A stretch of DNA of 64,000 nucleotides, taken from NCBI GenBank assembly GCA_949987705.1, contig OX465281.1, positions 221,993,978 to 222,057,977 of the forward strand, written 5' to 3'. Of the stretch, positions 34,442 through 45,518 are shown one piece after another (the first letter of the stretch is position 1; each line of letters opens with the position of its first letter). This stretch comes from Thereva unica. Taxonomy: Eukaryota; Arthropoda; Insecta; Diptera; Therevidae. The notes under the pieces are model-generated. The model was not told the DNA's origin and ran no database searches. It was given only the letters and a program-made list of their open reading frames with translations. The position numbers and the translations under genes were made by a program.

Positions 34442-35425
34442 AGCAGTGAATAGGGTTGGTTAGGTGTGTGGGGTGTGGTGGAGAAGATTAAAGTTTCGGG
34501 TTCTATACGAATTTGGAAATTTTGATTGAGGAAGATTACTCCACAGTTGACTTGTTTTATTTAGAAATAAACATCTGAACCAGTAATGGCGAACCTATTA
34601 TAAGACACTGACCCACGCAGACTTTTGAAATGCATGTTGATTTTCATAAAACTTAGTTTTTTATATCATAACCCGACCTGGGCGCAACACCAAAATTGAT
34701 AAACATCCAATAATTGGCACTCAAAAATTACTCTGAATATCTAAACAATTTTTTGAAGCGATGTTGGCGTGGAATCCGAATCAGTTAAGAATCGCCATTC
34801 TTTATATTAAAATTTTTGAAGTACTTTTGATGCGCACCCTTTTCTGGTCACTTGTAGCCATGTAGCTAGCAAGAGCATGGCCGAAAGCTATTAATTCAAA
34901 CAAAATATTTAAATGTTGCAGCCTTATAACTGGCTAGAGCATGGCAATTTTTAGTCGAACTCCAGCAACGGACAGCATCGTATAATTCTACGGTGTGCGA
35001 AGCAAAATGTCTCCTGGGTAGTGAGGATTTGCGTTTCAATGTTGCAATTCATTTCATGTTCCAGCACATCGTTCCCTTTCCAAGTGACATCACTGACTGA
35101 ATGAACCACATAATGAACAAAATTTGTAAATTTTTCTCAAAAAGGTCCGCCATCAAGCTGTCTCCATAGTAATACCAATATACTATATAATATATACCAA
35201 GGATGGTTCAATGAGTCAATATAGAAGCAAAAAGTGTCATCATTAATAAGTTTAATAACGAGATTTTGCATTTAGTCAAACCACACTAATTTGGTTTGGC
35301 TGATACCTGAAGGAGGGATTTGCATCTCTTCGCATGACTTGGGATGGTGGTTGGCGATTTGGTATATGTGATCGTACAATATCGACAACTTATTCTGCAG
35401 CTTCGGTATTAAACGTTACCTTTAT
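34442..35425 (-). pseudogene. Decayed LINE A-family fragment, right of the hAT element
   Basis: On the minus strand, 34590-34442 reads FLNKTSQLWSNLPQSKFPNS, matching the C-terminus of LINEs A-D. About 35425-35180 matches the region that in LINE A lies near 1020-1140 (box GGAGGGATTTGCATCTCTT, plus strand). The middle (34600-35180) is mostly unalignable and includes the 178-281 repeat. Together with 31931-31970 it forms one old copy. Confidence 0.55.
34838..34945. repeat. Dispersed repeat, copy 2
   Basis: Matches 178-281 (GCACCCTTTTCTGGTCACTT through ATGTTGCAGCCTTATA) with small indels. Confidence 0.5.
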
Positions 35426-35620
35426 TATATGGAGCTGATTATGGCTGCAAGAAATATGTCGTATTCAATTAATTTAAAAAGAAATACTGTCATCCACTGC
35501 ACTAAGCTTCCTTCTATCTTATTTGACGTTGTGAACAACTCTACAAGTGACTGTGTAAATAGTACAAAGAGCAGATTTCTACCATATTTTTCATACTCGA
35601 CACACAGGCAACGTCGTTGA

Positions 35621-35870
35621 TGTAGAGATATTGTTTGTTTGAAAATTCGAATTTATAGTTTCTTTTATTTCACCATGTTGGTAGCATTTCTTTTTCTTTG
35701 GGCTTGCAACGCCATTTCTTTTCTCCTGTCGGTTTTAGTTTAGTTTTCGGGGTTACGCGTTTTTTTTTGTGAACGGACGAAAATTAACAAGTTGTAATAT
35801 TAAATGATAAATAAATTATCTTAATAGTTAATTCCGTTTTCTTGTTATTATTTGGTCAACACCTCTAACA
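35621..35870 (+). repeat. Copia 5' LTR
   Basis: 250 bp, TGTAGAGATATTGTTTG to CACCTCTAACA. Confidence 0.95.
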
Positions 35871-35872
35871 AT

Positions 35873-35886
35873 GGTTATGGGCCCAG
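35873..35886 (+). other. Copia primer-binding site, internal initiator tRNA-Met type
   Basis: GGTTATGGGCCCAG lies two bases inside the LTR. It is complementary to the anticodon arm of initiator tRNA-Met (CTGGGCCCATAACC), not to its 3' end. Drosophila copia is known to be primed by such a 5' half-tRNA. Confidence 0.8.
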
Positions 35887-35941
35887 TTGTGTGATTCAAG
35901 TGTACGTTTCAAGTTGTGAAAAAAAAAAGAAAAGGACAAAG

Positions 35942-38900
35942 ATGACGTCGGAAAGCAAATCCACGATAGAAAAACTGAATGGCACGAACTACGCGTCGTG
36001 GTCATATCAAATGAAAATGACTCTGATGGAGGCTGATCTGTGGGCTGTCATCGAACCTGGAGAGGATGAACCAGCTGAAGGAGCGACGGAGTCACAGAAG
36101 AAGCAGCACATCTCACGTCAAGGTCGAGCGCACGCGAAAATTGCCCTTGCGATTTGCGACGAACAGCAGATGCACATCCGCAACAAGGCCTCGGCGAAGG
36201 AAGTGTGGGACGAACTGCAAAAGTTGTACGCACCGAAGGACAGCAAGTTTCGTACAGTTCAACTCAGGAGACAGCTATATTCACACAAGATGAGCAACAG
36301 TGGAAGCATGGAGAGTTATTTAGGCCAGATCAACAGGACTGTTGGGGACTTGTCGAGTGTTGGAGACGTCATCGACGACAGTGATATCGCGATGATAATT
36401 CTGTGTGGTTTGTCTTCCGATTATGACAACGTGGCTTCGAACCTGTGCAATCTTCCTAGTGATGAATTCAAAAGTGCCACGGTAAAGATGAGACTCTTAG
36501 CAGAGGATGCGAGACGCCGAGACAGTAGCGAGAGTAAGGAAACTGCGTTGATGGCCTTCAACAAAAGAAAGCCATGGAAAAACAAGCCTGCACAAGGATC
36601 TAAACAGGAAACGTCGAAAAGTAAACAAAACGGTGATTCGGTGGAAAAAGGACAGAAAAAACATGGAAAGTTTGTTTGTTATCATTGTCAGCAGAGTGGG
36701 CATATTGCCAAGTTTTGTCCAGAACGCGAGAAGAAAAAAGGCAACACTGCAAATGCAAATCTTGTCGTTTTGAGTGTGTCATGCGGGTCAGCAAAGGTGA
36801 ATAGCGACAGCTGGATAATCGACTCTGGTGCGACACACCACATGACACCAAACGAAGATTATTTCTCGAAGTTGGACAGGAATGTTAAAGAGGAAATAAC
36901 TTTGGCAGATGGCCGTACTACACCCGCGCTTGGTAGAGGATCTGTGAACGCTAAAATTAAAAATGGTCTATCCACGATCGAGGAATTTAGGGCTGAAAAC
37001 ACGCTGTTGGCTCCTGGATTGGATCATGGAATTCTCTCAGTGAGGACACTGATAGAGAATAAGAAGAAAATCATTTTTGACGAAGAAGGATGCTCTATTT
37101 GTGACAAGAATGGGGAGTTGCTGATAAAGACTCAACAGCAAGGAAGGCTGTACGTGGTAGGTGCCGAACCATGCTCGAGGGATATCATGCTCAACAATGT
37201 TTCAAGCAGGATCAACGGAAAGTTGTTGCCTCTTAATATGTGGCACAAACGCATGATGCACGTGAGCAAAGGGAAAATCCTGGAGATGTCGAAGGCAAAT
37301 TCCGTTGTTGGCATGAACGTGGCTGCAGATCTTCCGACGAAATGTGACGACTGTTTGGCAGGCAAATCAACTCGACAGCCATTCCCGAAGGACAACATTC
37401 CGCCGGAAAACAACACGAAGAAGACATCTGTTCTGGACTTAGTCCATTCGGACCTGATGGGACCAATTGACGTGGAAAGTTGGGGCAAGAACAGATATCT
37501 CCTAAGCTTCGTAGACGACGCCAGCAGATACGTACATGTAAGATTTCTGAAGTACAAAAGTCAAGCCTTCGAAGAGTTCAAGAAATGGAAAGTCGAGACT
37601 GAGAGGCAGACGGGAAAAAAATTGAAGCGGCTGAGGACAGACAACGGCCTCGAATTTTGCTCGAAGCAGTGGACTGAGTTCTGCGAGGCTGAGGGCATTT
37701 GTCACGAGACAACGATGGTGTATACTCCCCAGCAGAATGGAGTTGCAGAGAGACTCAACAGAACGCTGATGGATCTACTTCGAGCCACACTCCACGAAAC
37801 AGGTTTACCTAAGGGCGCATGGGCTGAGCTGTTAGACACGGCGGTACACGTTCGTAACAGGGTTACGAATTCACACGACACGAAGAAAACTCCGTACGAG
37901 ATTTGGACAGGGAAGAAGCCGAACGTGAGTTACTTTCGAGAGATTGGTTGTGAAGTTTTCGTTCACATTCCAAAACCGAAACGTCACTCCAAACTTACCC
38001 CCAGAGCTGATAGAGGAACACTGATTGGGTACGCGAAGAGAAGTCGTGGTTATCGGATCTGGATGCAGGATTCTGGAAAAATCGAAGAGTCAAGGGATTG
38101 TGTCTTCAAGGAGAAATCCTACGATGTGAGTATCAAACCAGGGAAAACATCAAAACAAGTAGCTGAATTCTATTCAGAAAACTCACCGTGTGAGCCAGTT
38201 CCGGAAGGTGACAACGAGGTTGATTATGAGGAAGACGGGGACAGCATCAACGACGAGAACGAGAGGCTAATCAGTGTGGAAGAGGACTTCGAAGATGCAC
38301 GAGACAAAACCTTACCTGATGGTGAAGAATTGGAAAATGTAATGGACCAACCATTACGAATTCTGCCGAATCCTGTAGAAGAGAGCGAAGAAGAAACTCC
38401 GAGGAAGAAACGTGAAAGACCAAAGGAAAAAAGAGTGATACCACATGAAATGACCTTACGCTCGAAAAGAAAGGAATCCGACAATCCGCAATCGAATTTA
38501 GTGTCAGGCATCAAGGACGATGTTCCATCATCTTATCGACAGGCAGTTGAATCTGAGGAGTCGCTACAGTGGTTGAGAGCAATGAACGAGGAGTACAATT
38601 CGTTGATGTCACATGATTCCTGGGACTTGGTGGAGTTACCCCCAGGTGTAAAACCAGTGAAGTGTAGATGGGTTTACACACGGAAGGTCGTAGGAGACAC
38701 TCAACGTTGGAAGGCGCGGTTGGTAGCCAAAGGATGTACGCAGAAGAAAGGAGTCGACTATGAAGAGGTATACGCTCCAGTATCGAACTTCGAAACTGTG
38801 CGTCTGTTGGTAGCTGCAGGGGTCGAGAAAGGATGGAAGATGGATCAATACGACGTCAAAAGTGCTTATCTTCACAGCAAGTTGGAACAGGTTGTGTATA

Positions 38901-40060
38901 TGGACCAACCGGAAGGATTCGTCCGTAAGGGCGAGGAGAAGTTGGTCTGCCGGTTGAATAAATCTGTGTACGGCCTGAAGCAAAGTGGGAGATGCTGGAA
39001 CGAGCATATGAACGAGTCCTTGACAGCGCGAGGATTTATGCGGAACAAAGTGGATCCATGTGTCTATGAACTAGACATGAAAGAAGGAAGGGCCATCCTG
39101 ACTGTCTACGTGGACGACATAGTTTCGATTGCTGAGAACGAGGCGACAAGGAAGGTGGTGAAGAAGTTGCTGGACCAATGTTTCGACGTCAAACATCTTG
39201 GAGGACTTACAAGTTTACTGGGTGTGAAGTTCTGCGCAGGAAAAGATGGAAGTATGACATTGTCACAGGAGGCTTACATCGAGAAACTAGTTCATCGATT
39301 TGGACTTCAAGATGCAAAAGGCGTCGCGACACCCATGGAAGTAAGGCCAACGTTCCTGGATGAGAAGAGTGATGAGGGCAGCAGTGAACGACCGTATCGA
39401 GAGCTTATCGGTGGGCTTTTGTACCTGTCGCAGAGGACCCGACCAGATATCGCATTCTCCGTCGCAAAACTGGCACAGTTTTGCACCTGTAACAATGAGG
39501 ATCATTGGAATGCTGCACGAAGAGTCTTACGCTATTTAAAGGAGACGAAACATCTGAAATTGGTCTACAAACCTACTGGAGAAGACCTGACTGCTTACTC
39601 TGACGCAGATTGGGCGACATCTACGCTGGACAGGAAGAGCATCAGTGGATACGTGGTGTTGTTGGCTGGCGCACCTGTGTTTTGGAGAAGTGTGAAGCAA
39701 ACTTCAGTGGCGCTGAGCACGATGGAGGCTGAATATATCTCGTTAGCTGAATGTACCAGAGAAGTCGTGTGGATGAAAAATCTGTTGGAATCAATTCGAT
39801 TCAACAAGCTGGTTGGTGGATCGACTTTGATCTGGTGTGATAGCCAAGCTGCTATCGCACACGCTGAGAGCTACGTCAGCAAGAGTCGAACAAAGCACAT
39901 CGCAATCAGGCACCACTACATTCGAGAGAAAACTGAGGAGAAAATTGTTCGACTTAAATATGTTTCGACACAACAAAACTTGGCAGACCTTCTGACGAAG
40001 TCCCTGGGCCGCAACCAACATGAGGTTCATCGATCGAAGATGCTGCAGGAGCTGCCATGA
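35942..40060 (+). CDS. Copia gag-pol polyprotein, 1372 aa, intact
   Basis: Start chosen at the ATG 35942 (MTSESKSTIEKLNGTNY), the usual gag start; the frame is open further upstream but only from a non-ATG codon in the LTR. Domains in order: UBN2-type gag (1-230); CCHC knuckle near 246 (CYHCQQSGHIAKFC); aspartic protease near 294 (DSGATHH); gag-pre-integrase; integrase core with D504, D567 and E603 (the last two 36 apart, the D35E spacing); RVT_2 reverse transcriptase with YVDD near 1056; RNase H near 1221 (YSDADWA). It ends ADLLTKSL and a short tail. It builds virus-like particles, copies the RNA and integrates it. All key residues are present and there are no breaks, so it is potentially active. 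Confidence 0.95.
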   Translation: MTSESKSTIEKLNGTNYASWSYQMKMTLMEADLWAVIEPGEDEPAEGATESQKKQHISRQGRAHAKIALAICDEQQMHIRNKASAKEVWDELQKLYAPKDSKFRTVQLRRQLYSHKMSNSGSMESYLGQINRTVGDLSSVGDVIDDSDIAMIILCGLSSDYDNVASNLCNLPSDEFKSATVKMRLLAEDARRRDSSESKETALMAFNKRKPWKNKPAQGSKQETSKSKQNGDSVEKGQKKHGKFVCYHCQQSGHIAKFCPEREKKKGNTANANLVVLSVSCGSAKVNSDSWIIDSGATHHMTPNEDYFSKLDRNVKEEITLADGRTTPALGRGSVNAKIKNGLSTIEEFRAENTLLAPGLDHGILSVRTLIENKKKIIFDEEGCSICDKNGELLIKTQQQGRLYVVGAEPCSRDIMLNNVSSRINGKLLPLNMWHKRMMHVSKGKILEMSKANSVVGMNVAADLPTKCDDCLAGKSTRQPFPKDNIPPENNTKKTSVLDLVHSDLMGPIDVESWGKNRYLLSFVDDASRYVHVRFLKYKSQAFEEFKKWKVETERQTGKKLKRLRTDNGLEFCSKQWTEFCEAEGICHETTMVYTPQQNGVAERLNRTLMDLLRATLHETGLPKGAWAELLDTAVHVRNRVTNSHDTKKTPYEIWTGKKPNVSYFREIGCEVFVHIPKPKRHSKLTPRADRGTLIGYAKRSRGYRIWMQDSGKIEESRDCVFKEKSYDVSIKPGKTSKQVAEFYSENSPCEPVPEGDNEVDYEEDGDSINDENERLISVEEDFEDARDKTLPDGEELENVMDQPLRILPNPVEESEEETPRKKRERPKEKRVIPHEMTLRSKRKESDNPQSNLVSGIKDDVPSSYRQAVESEESLQWLRAMNEEYNSLMSHDSWDLVELPPGVKPVKCRWVYTRKVVGDTQRWKARLVAKGCTQKKGVDYEEVYAPVSNFETVRLLVAAGVEKGWKMDQYDVKSAYLHSKLEQVVYMDQPEGFVRKGEEKLVCRLNKSVYGLKQSGRCWNEHMNESLTARGFMRNKVDPCVYELDMKEGRAILTVYVDDIVSIAENEATRKVVKKLLDQCFDVKHLGGLTSLLGVKFCAGKDGSMTLSQEAYIEKLVHRFGLQDAKGVATPMEVRPTFLDEKSDEGSSERPYRELIGGLLYLSQRTRPDIAFSVAKLAQFCTCNNEDHWNAARRVLRYLKETKHLKLVYKPTGEDLTAYSDADWATSTLDRKSISGYVVLLAGAPVFWRSVKQTSVALSTMEAEYISLAECTREVVWMKNLLESIRFNKLVGGSTLIWCDSQAAIAHAESYVSKSRTKHIAIRHHYIREKTEEKIVRLKYVSTQQNLADLLTKSLGRNQHEVHRSKMLQELP

Positions 40061-40104
40061 CGTAAAGATCATCGAGGAGTTTATAATCTTTCCGAGGGGG
40101 GGAT

Positions 40105-40354
40105 TGTAGAGATATTGTTTGTTTGAAAATTCGAATTTATAGTTTCTTTTATTTCACCATGTTGGTAGCATTTCTTTTTCTTTGGGCTTGCAACGCCATT
40201 TCTTTTCTCCTGTCGGTTTTAGTTTAGTTTTCGGGGTTACGCGTTTTTTTTTGTGAACGGACGAAAATTAACAAGTTGTAATATTAAATGATAAATAAAT
40301 TATCTTAATAGTTAATTCCGTTTTCTTGTTATTATTTGGTCAACACCTCTAACA
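40105..40354 (+). repeat. Copia 3' LTR
   Basis: 250 bp, apparently identical to the 5' LTR. Confidence 0.95.
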
Positions 40355-40616
40355 GTTGAGAGGTGCCTTGACGCAAACTCTGCCTAACTGTATCAATATT
40401 TGGTGGCATACGTTCGCTACGTTGTCGTTCAGACTTTGCTTTATCTCATTTGAAGAATACAAATTCACCATAAGAAGGGAACTATTTGTGATTTTTCTTG
40501 TGACTCGGTGTCTAGAATACCAAAAAACCTAATAGTCACAAGAATAGTCACAAAGTCTTGATGGCAAGAACAAGATATAGACGCTTGAGACTTATGTCGT
40601 GTCGCAATTTAAGCCC

Positions 40617-40632
40617 GGGGGGGGGGGGGGGG
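40617..40632 (+). repeat. Poly-G tract
   Basis: Run of about 16 G. It may be collapsed or mis-sized by sequencing. Confidence 0.8.
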
Positions 40633-40637
40633 TGTTA

Positions 40638-40745
40638 GAGGGTAAGTTTATTACTAGACATTTGCACTATAACCTGAACACTATGATGAGCTGGTAGTAT
40701 AAGAGATAATTCCAAGGCTCGGGTTTCCATTTCCACTAAAAAAAA
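40638..40745 (+). mobile_element. Solo LINE A-family 3' tail
   Basis: TTACTAGACATTTGCACTAT through a GGTAGTATAAGAGATAATTC box to an A-rich end near 40745 matches the 3' UTR of LINE B (47480-47565). An extremely 5'-truncated or decayed copy. Confidence 0.6.
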
Positions 40746-41334
40746 GAAACGCAACACTTGGATTAAAAAAGTCCACGGGTTAGAATTTACTAATGCAAGG
40801 ATTTCAAAAGGGAAAATACAGGTGTAATTAATAATTAATTGTAAGTTACGTAACTTTGATTTTTAATCCGTTTTTAGACAGAATCATCATTCGCAAAGCA
40901 GTAAATATTTTCATAACCAATAATTACAATAAATTTCATAACCAAGATTTCTATGACCTTTTGCTGTTAATTGAATAGATATCGATTAATTATAAAATAT
41001 GACTAATCATTCCTTGTTTATCAAACACTCTCTCTACCATTTACACAAAACTGTTTGTGTTTTTCTAGTTATTTTCACACCAAATACAGCATACTGTAAG
41101 AAACCTCATAACAGAATATTAAATCTTATATTCCCTTCAACTTTCGATCCGGTTGATAGACACGTTCCTGGCTCCATTGTTCGAAATGAAAAACATCATG
41201 AAAAGCAACGTGTATTAATAATAAACATTGGGAGTCGTTACATTACCTTCAACCAAAACAACCTTTTGACCCCAGTGTATTTTTAAGCATTAATTGGGCT
41301 GGAAGTGAAATAATTTATTTTGTGAAATTTTCAA
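40746..41334. other. Upstream region of receptor module 5
   Basis: AT-rich. A 95-codon open frame at 40999-41286 (+) has no recognisable domain and sits where a promoter would be expected. I do not call it a gene. Confidence 0.3.
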
Positions 41335-42364
41335 ATGTTACAACAATTTCGGGGAAAACTTCCGAATAAAGATAAAAATGAAAAGATCCTTGAGAAAATT
41401 TATCCATTTTTCAATGTTTCACGGTTTGTTGCCATTAATCCAGTTTCAGTAAAGAAAGAAAATAATAAAGTTTTTCTGGCAACTAGTATTTTGTGGGCGA
41501 TTTATGCATTTCTGGTGGTTTCTGTATACGTTGGTATATAATTTAGTAAATATAAAGTTAAATAATAAAATTATAAAAATTTCAGTTGGATTCCTTTATT
41601 CAACATTGTCAATAAAAACTGACATATTTTCGTTTGCGTCTACTAAGAAAATGGAAAGGACCTTGAGCATCTCTGGCTACATACAGTTTTTCCCACATTT
41701 TTTCATATCTATTGTCGATCTAGTTTCTTCGTGGATGAAAATGGGAAAGATTGCAGAAATCGTTGAAGAAATTCAAAAAATTGATCAGATTCTAGAAACA
41801 GCCGGAATTGTTGTCTCGTATAAAAAACTCAAGAAGTATCAGTTCGTCGAAGGGGTCTTAGCCCTCTTCGTAATTCCCATATTCTTTGCAACGTTTAGTT
41901 TCATCATATTCAACGAACTGCTACCTAGCCTCCCATTAATATTTCCACTTTTCGTTTGGTTTATACCAATTTTCCTCATAATAATCAAGGAATTACAATT
42001 TTACAACTTAATGAAACTAATAGAAAATAGACACAGCTTGATCAATACAAAGTTGAAGCTTATATGTAATAATTCCTCAAAACTCAAGGAAGATATTCCT
42101 TTTACAATTAGAACCCTTTCGAGGATATTTGTGAAATGTACACATGCAACAAAAAATATTCTCGGTTCTTTTGGGCTGCATTTAGTGTTTTTCACAGCCG
42201 TGTGCTTAGGAATGTTAACAGCAAAATTTTATCATTTGTGTTTGGTGATTATTTACGCGAGCATACTAAATCCCATTTTAGTGTCGTCAGCGTTATTGTG
42301 GGCTAGTATCTATCTGCTGGGACTGTTTCTAAATTCAAGTATATGCAGTCAAACTTCTGAAACC
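41335..42364 (+). CDS. Gustatory receptor-like module 5 (lacks the C-terminal exon)
   Basis: Exon 1 is 41335-41533 (66 codons plus 1 base) and exon 2 is 41586-42364. The 52-bp phase-1 intron has donor GTATAT and acceptor AAATTTCAG. About 326 residues. Motifs: IYPFFNVSRFVAINPV in exon 1 (the K-L of FFKLSR is replaced by N-V); IQKIDQILETAGIVVSYKKL, KELQFYNLMKLIENR, LSRIFVKCTHATKNI, and a last segment ending NSSICSQTSET in exon 2. The GTAAGT donor follows in phase 0. It has the same architecture as the other six and is clearly diverged from modules 3 and 4. No TM7 exon follows before the repeats at 42.4-43 kb. Confidence 0.74.
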
Positions 42365-43105
42365 GTAAGTAAATAAAATTATTGAAATAGAGGTTATTGT
42401 GAAAGTTCTTAATAGTAAATTTTTATTATTATTTTAAAAACTAGTACCCTTTATCCAAGCGTGTGCTTACTGGAGGAAATCAATATACAGTTAAAAAAAC
42501 TAAAAAATACGCTTTTAAAAGAACTAAAACCTAAAAAATAATTTTGAATTTAAAGTTTTTATTGCTCGAGCCAGTATATGGGAATAAACCATGGTACTAT
42601 AATAATGGTACAATAGTACCATGGGAACAAACTACCTTTTGAAAAGTAAAAAAGCCAGGGACTTTTTACCTATGTTTTGGAACTTTGGAACTTTTCCAGG
42701 AACTTTTTGTTAGCGCCGTGTTATAAACTATATAATTTATTTTCTACTTTTTAGTATATTATATGTCACCACCATGGTAGATTTAAAATGGCTTCATACA
42801 GTTTACTGCTCTATACTCGTCATACACTTTCATTTGATGCCCATACAGAGCGCGTTTAAAAAAAAAAAAATAATGCACCAATTTGTGTTGGCCGCCATTT
42901 TGTACTCCGAATGATGCTAGACAGCTAATAGTATTCTACTTGTCATAGCGTTTCATTGAATACCCAGGCCGACTTTTCAGTCTTAAAATAGCCGCTATAA
43001 ATGAGTAGCTGGCTGCATATTCATATCCTGACGTGCTGGCTCGACTGTTCATTTGACATGCCTCTGTTGTGGCATTACATCTTCGTTATAATCAATTTTT
43101 ATTGA
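42365..43105. other. Spacer after module 5
   Basis: AT-rich. Holds a small palindromic stretch around GGTACTATAATAATGGTACA (near 42595) and an inverted unit of the GGGTATCAAATGAAA repeat (about 42826-42910). No gene recognised. Confidence 0.35.
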
Positions 43106-44105
43106 CAAGTGCTACTCTAACATTTCGAATGCATGCATGGGCAATATCTAGCTGCCGGTCGCACTCTCTATGTTGTTCCTTATGAATGTTGATTGTTTCA
43201 ACTGTTCTTCTGGGGCTAAGAAAGTGGTTCTTGTGCAATACTGTCCCCGAGCGATAAGGCATGTATTGAAGTAATAACTTGTAATAGAAATTCTCAGGAT
43301 CTGTCGTAGCTAAAAAATATTGTAGGCAGGTCGACGGATTCTCGCCGGTATTTCATTTTCGTGTCTGGGGTTTTTTGGTAGTACGTTTCCAAGAGCAATA
43401 CAAATTCTGTTAAACTCATTCTTGAAAAGCCATAATTACAGAAGTGCTTATTTTTAGTTTCCTTAGTGTAGTTACATAAGTACTTACCTTAGAGTACTTA
43501 AAGAACTGATCATCTTAGATCAGTTACAAATTACCTATTACAAAAATACGAAAACAAATGATTCATCGGGCAAATTCTCAATTGTTTGGTTCTAATTCTG
43601 TATTACACCTTACTATCCGCCTTCTCTTGTAATGGGTTATATAAGGGCTCATCTAAAAGCAAAGAAAATATGAGAAAATATGAGTAAAATCGTTAGACGA
43701 ATGAGAGATTATTCAAGTCTCGTTACATTCTTGTCGTGGAAAATTGAACCGACATACTTCTGTAGTGCTATTCTTTGTACATGTATGGCTGTGTCTGTGG
43801 ATCGGACATTGTTTTACAAGTTCACGAAGTTTTGGATTCTCGTCATGGGAAGGTAATTTATAAGAAGCCACTCGATTAGTTGTTGGATACCTTCATCAGT
43901 ATCAAATCCTGGGTGATTTTCAATCCATAAAACCACGTGTAGGTGAGGACTACGACGATTCTGAAATTCGCTACGCCACCACTGGTCACTTTGCATTCCA
44001 CGGTTTCATCATTATTTTTAATGTATTTTATCAACGCCCTGACTCTGACCATGAAGTGTCGACTCAATATAGTTGGATATTTCTCGAAGAGACAGTATGT
44101 GATGG
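43106..44105 (-). pseudogene. Helitron Rep domain remnant
   Basis: On the minus strand from about 44105 down, in changing frames: SRHFMVRVRALIKYIKNN, then SEFQNRRSPHLHVVLWIEN (the EFQ-RG-PH-H block of the Helitron rolling-circle initiator), then NPKLRELVKQCPIHRHSHTC and CRFNFPRQECNET. Further down, near 43290-43350, comes DPENFYYKLLLQYMPYR. The order fits a Helitron protein between its Rep and helicase parts. At least two frameshifts and several stops. No Helitron 5' TC or 3' CTRR hairpin end was located. LINE B adjoins it head-on at about 44105. Confidence 0.72.
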
Positions 44106-45518
44106 CGCCCCGCAGACGCCGAGCTCTTTGCGAGCCTCAACAACATGCACCAAATTGTCAAATGTCCGACGAGAGTTCCTGATATTCCTGGTCAAGGAGC
44201 CCATCTCCTTGACCTGTTTCTTACTTCTCATCCGACGCGGTACTCCATCAAGGTTAGCTCACCTCTTGACAACTCGGACCATAAACTAATTAGCGCTTAT
44301 TTCCCATATCCATCCTCGACCACAACCACCACAGCTCCTAAAAGAACTGTGTGGCACTATGGGAAAGCCAACTGGTTGGGTCTTATTCGCTTCTTCCAGG
44401 CCACTGACTGGGATTTGTGTTTCCGTAATGCCAATGCGAACTATGCGGCCCTCTGTGTCACCAAAATTATTCGAGCGGGTATGCGCTTGTTCATCCCTCA
44501 CTCTACCAAATCTGTGAAGCCTAGGCCGAACAAATGGTTCAATAGGTAATGTATGAACGCAATCAAAGCTAAAGAAGCCGCATATAGAGCATACAGGCGT
44601 ACGCCTAATGAGCCACTTCGTCGTGAATACATCAAATTGAGAAACTGCTGAAACTCCATCATCAGGAAAGTCAAATCATCATTTGATGATAGATTGAGAA
44701 GTAAGATTCTTAACTCCACTACAGGCAGAAAAAACTTCTGGTCCTTGGTAACCGCCATCAAGAAGAATTTTACTTCCTCCTCAACACCTCCTTTTATTCA
44801 CAACAAGGAAGTGATAACAGAAAGCAAACCCAAGGCCGAGTTATTAGCTTCTCTGTTCGCAAATTCTTCTTTACCCGATGCTGCTATGTCACTCCCCACT
44901 CTCGAGAATACCACCCACTCAATGGACGGAGTTCACTTCAGGACTCGCGAGGTGTTTAGGCGTCTCAAGGAACTCGACGTCAATAAATCCACTGGCCCCG
45001 ACAAAATCCCCCCTATGGTACTTAAAAAATGTGCCTCACCTTTGGCCAAACCTCTGCGAAAACTTTTTGCCTTGTCTTACTTCTCCGGAGTGTATCCCGA
45101 CTCTTGGAAACTAGCTCATGTTCAGCCAATCCCAAAAAAGGTGAAGCCAGCGACCCCTTAAACTACCGCCCAATACTTCTGTTCTCTCTAAAATCATGAA
45201 GACAATAATCAATAAAAAGCTGATGAAATATCTAGAATCCAACCAAATTAACACGACAGGCAATACGGCTTCAGATGTAAACGGTCTACTGGCGATCTGC
45301 TTGTGTGTTTAACCGAGCGTATCAACCAAAGCATTCACAGCTTTGGCGAGTCTAGTATGGTTGCTCTAGATATATCAAAGGCTTTTGACAGAGTATGGCA
45401 CTCAGCTCTGTTGAGTAAACTCCAAGCTATTGCTATACACTTAGTTCTATGGAACTGGATTAAGAGCTTTCGTTCAGGCCGTTCAATTAAGGTAGTATTG
45501 GACGGCGTCGAATCCAAC

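Larger units (their letters stand above)
35621..40354 (+). mobile_element. Complete Ty1/Copia LTR retrotransposon
   Basis: 4734 bp. The LTRs of 250 bp (35621-35870 and 40105-40354) look identical base for base. Ends are TGTAGAG...CTAACA, and GTTGA is duplicated at 35616-35620 and 40355-40359. A primer site, one long gag-pol frame and a GAGGGGGGGA purine tract before the 3' LTR are present. Identical LTRs and an open frame mean a very recent insertion. Confidence 0.95.

Noticed and set aside
35852..35941. A longer Copia gag start inside the 5' LTR
   Set aside because: Only a TTG codon starts it and the extra residues include a lysine run. ATG 35942 fits the gag N-terminus.
40999..41286. A 95-aa gene before module 5
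   Set aside because: No domain, no homologous frame before the other modules, AT-rich context.
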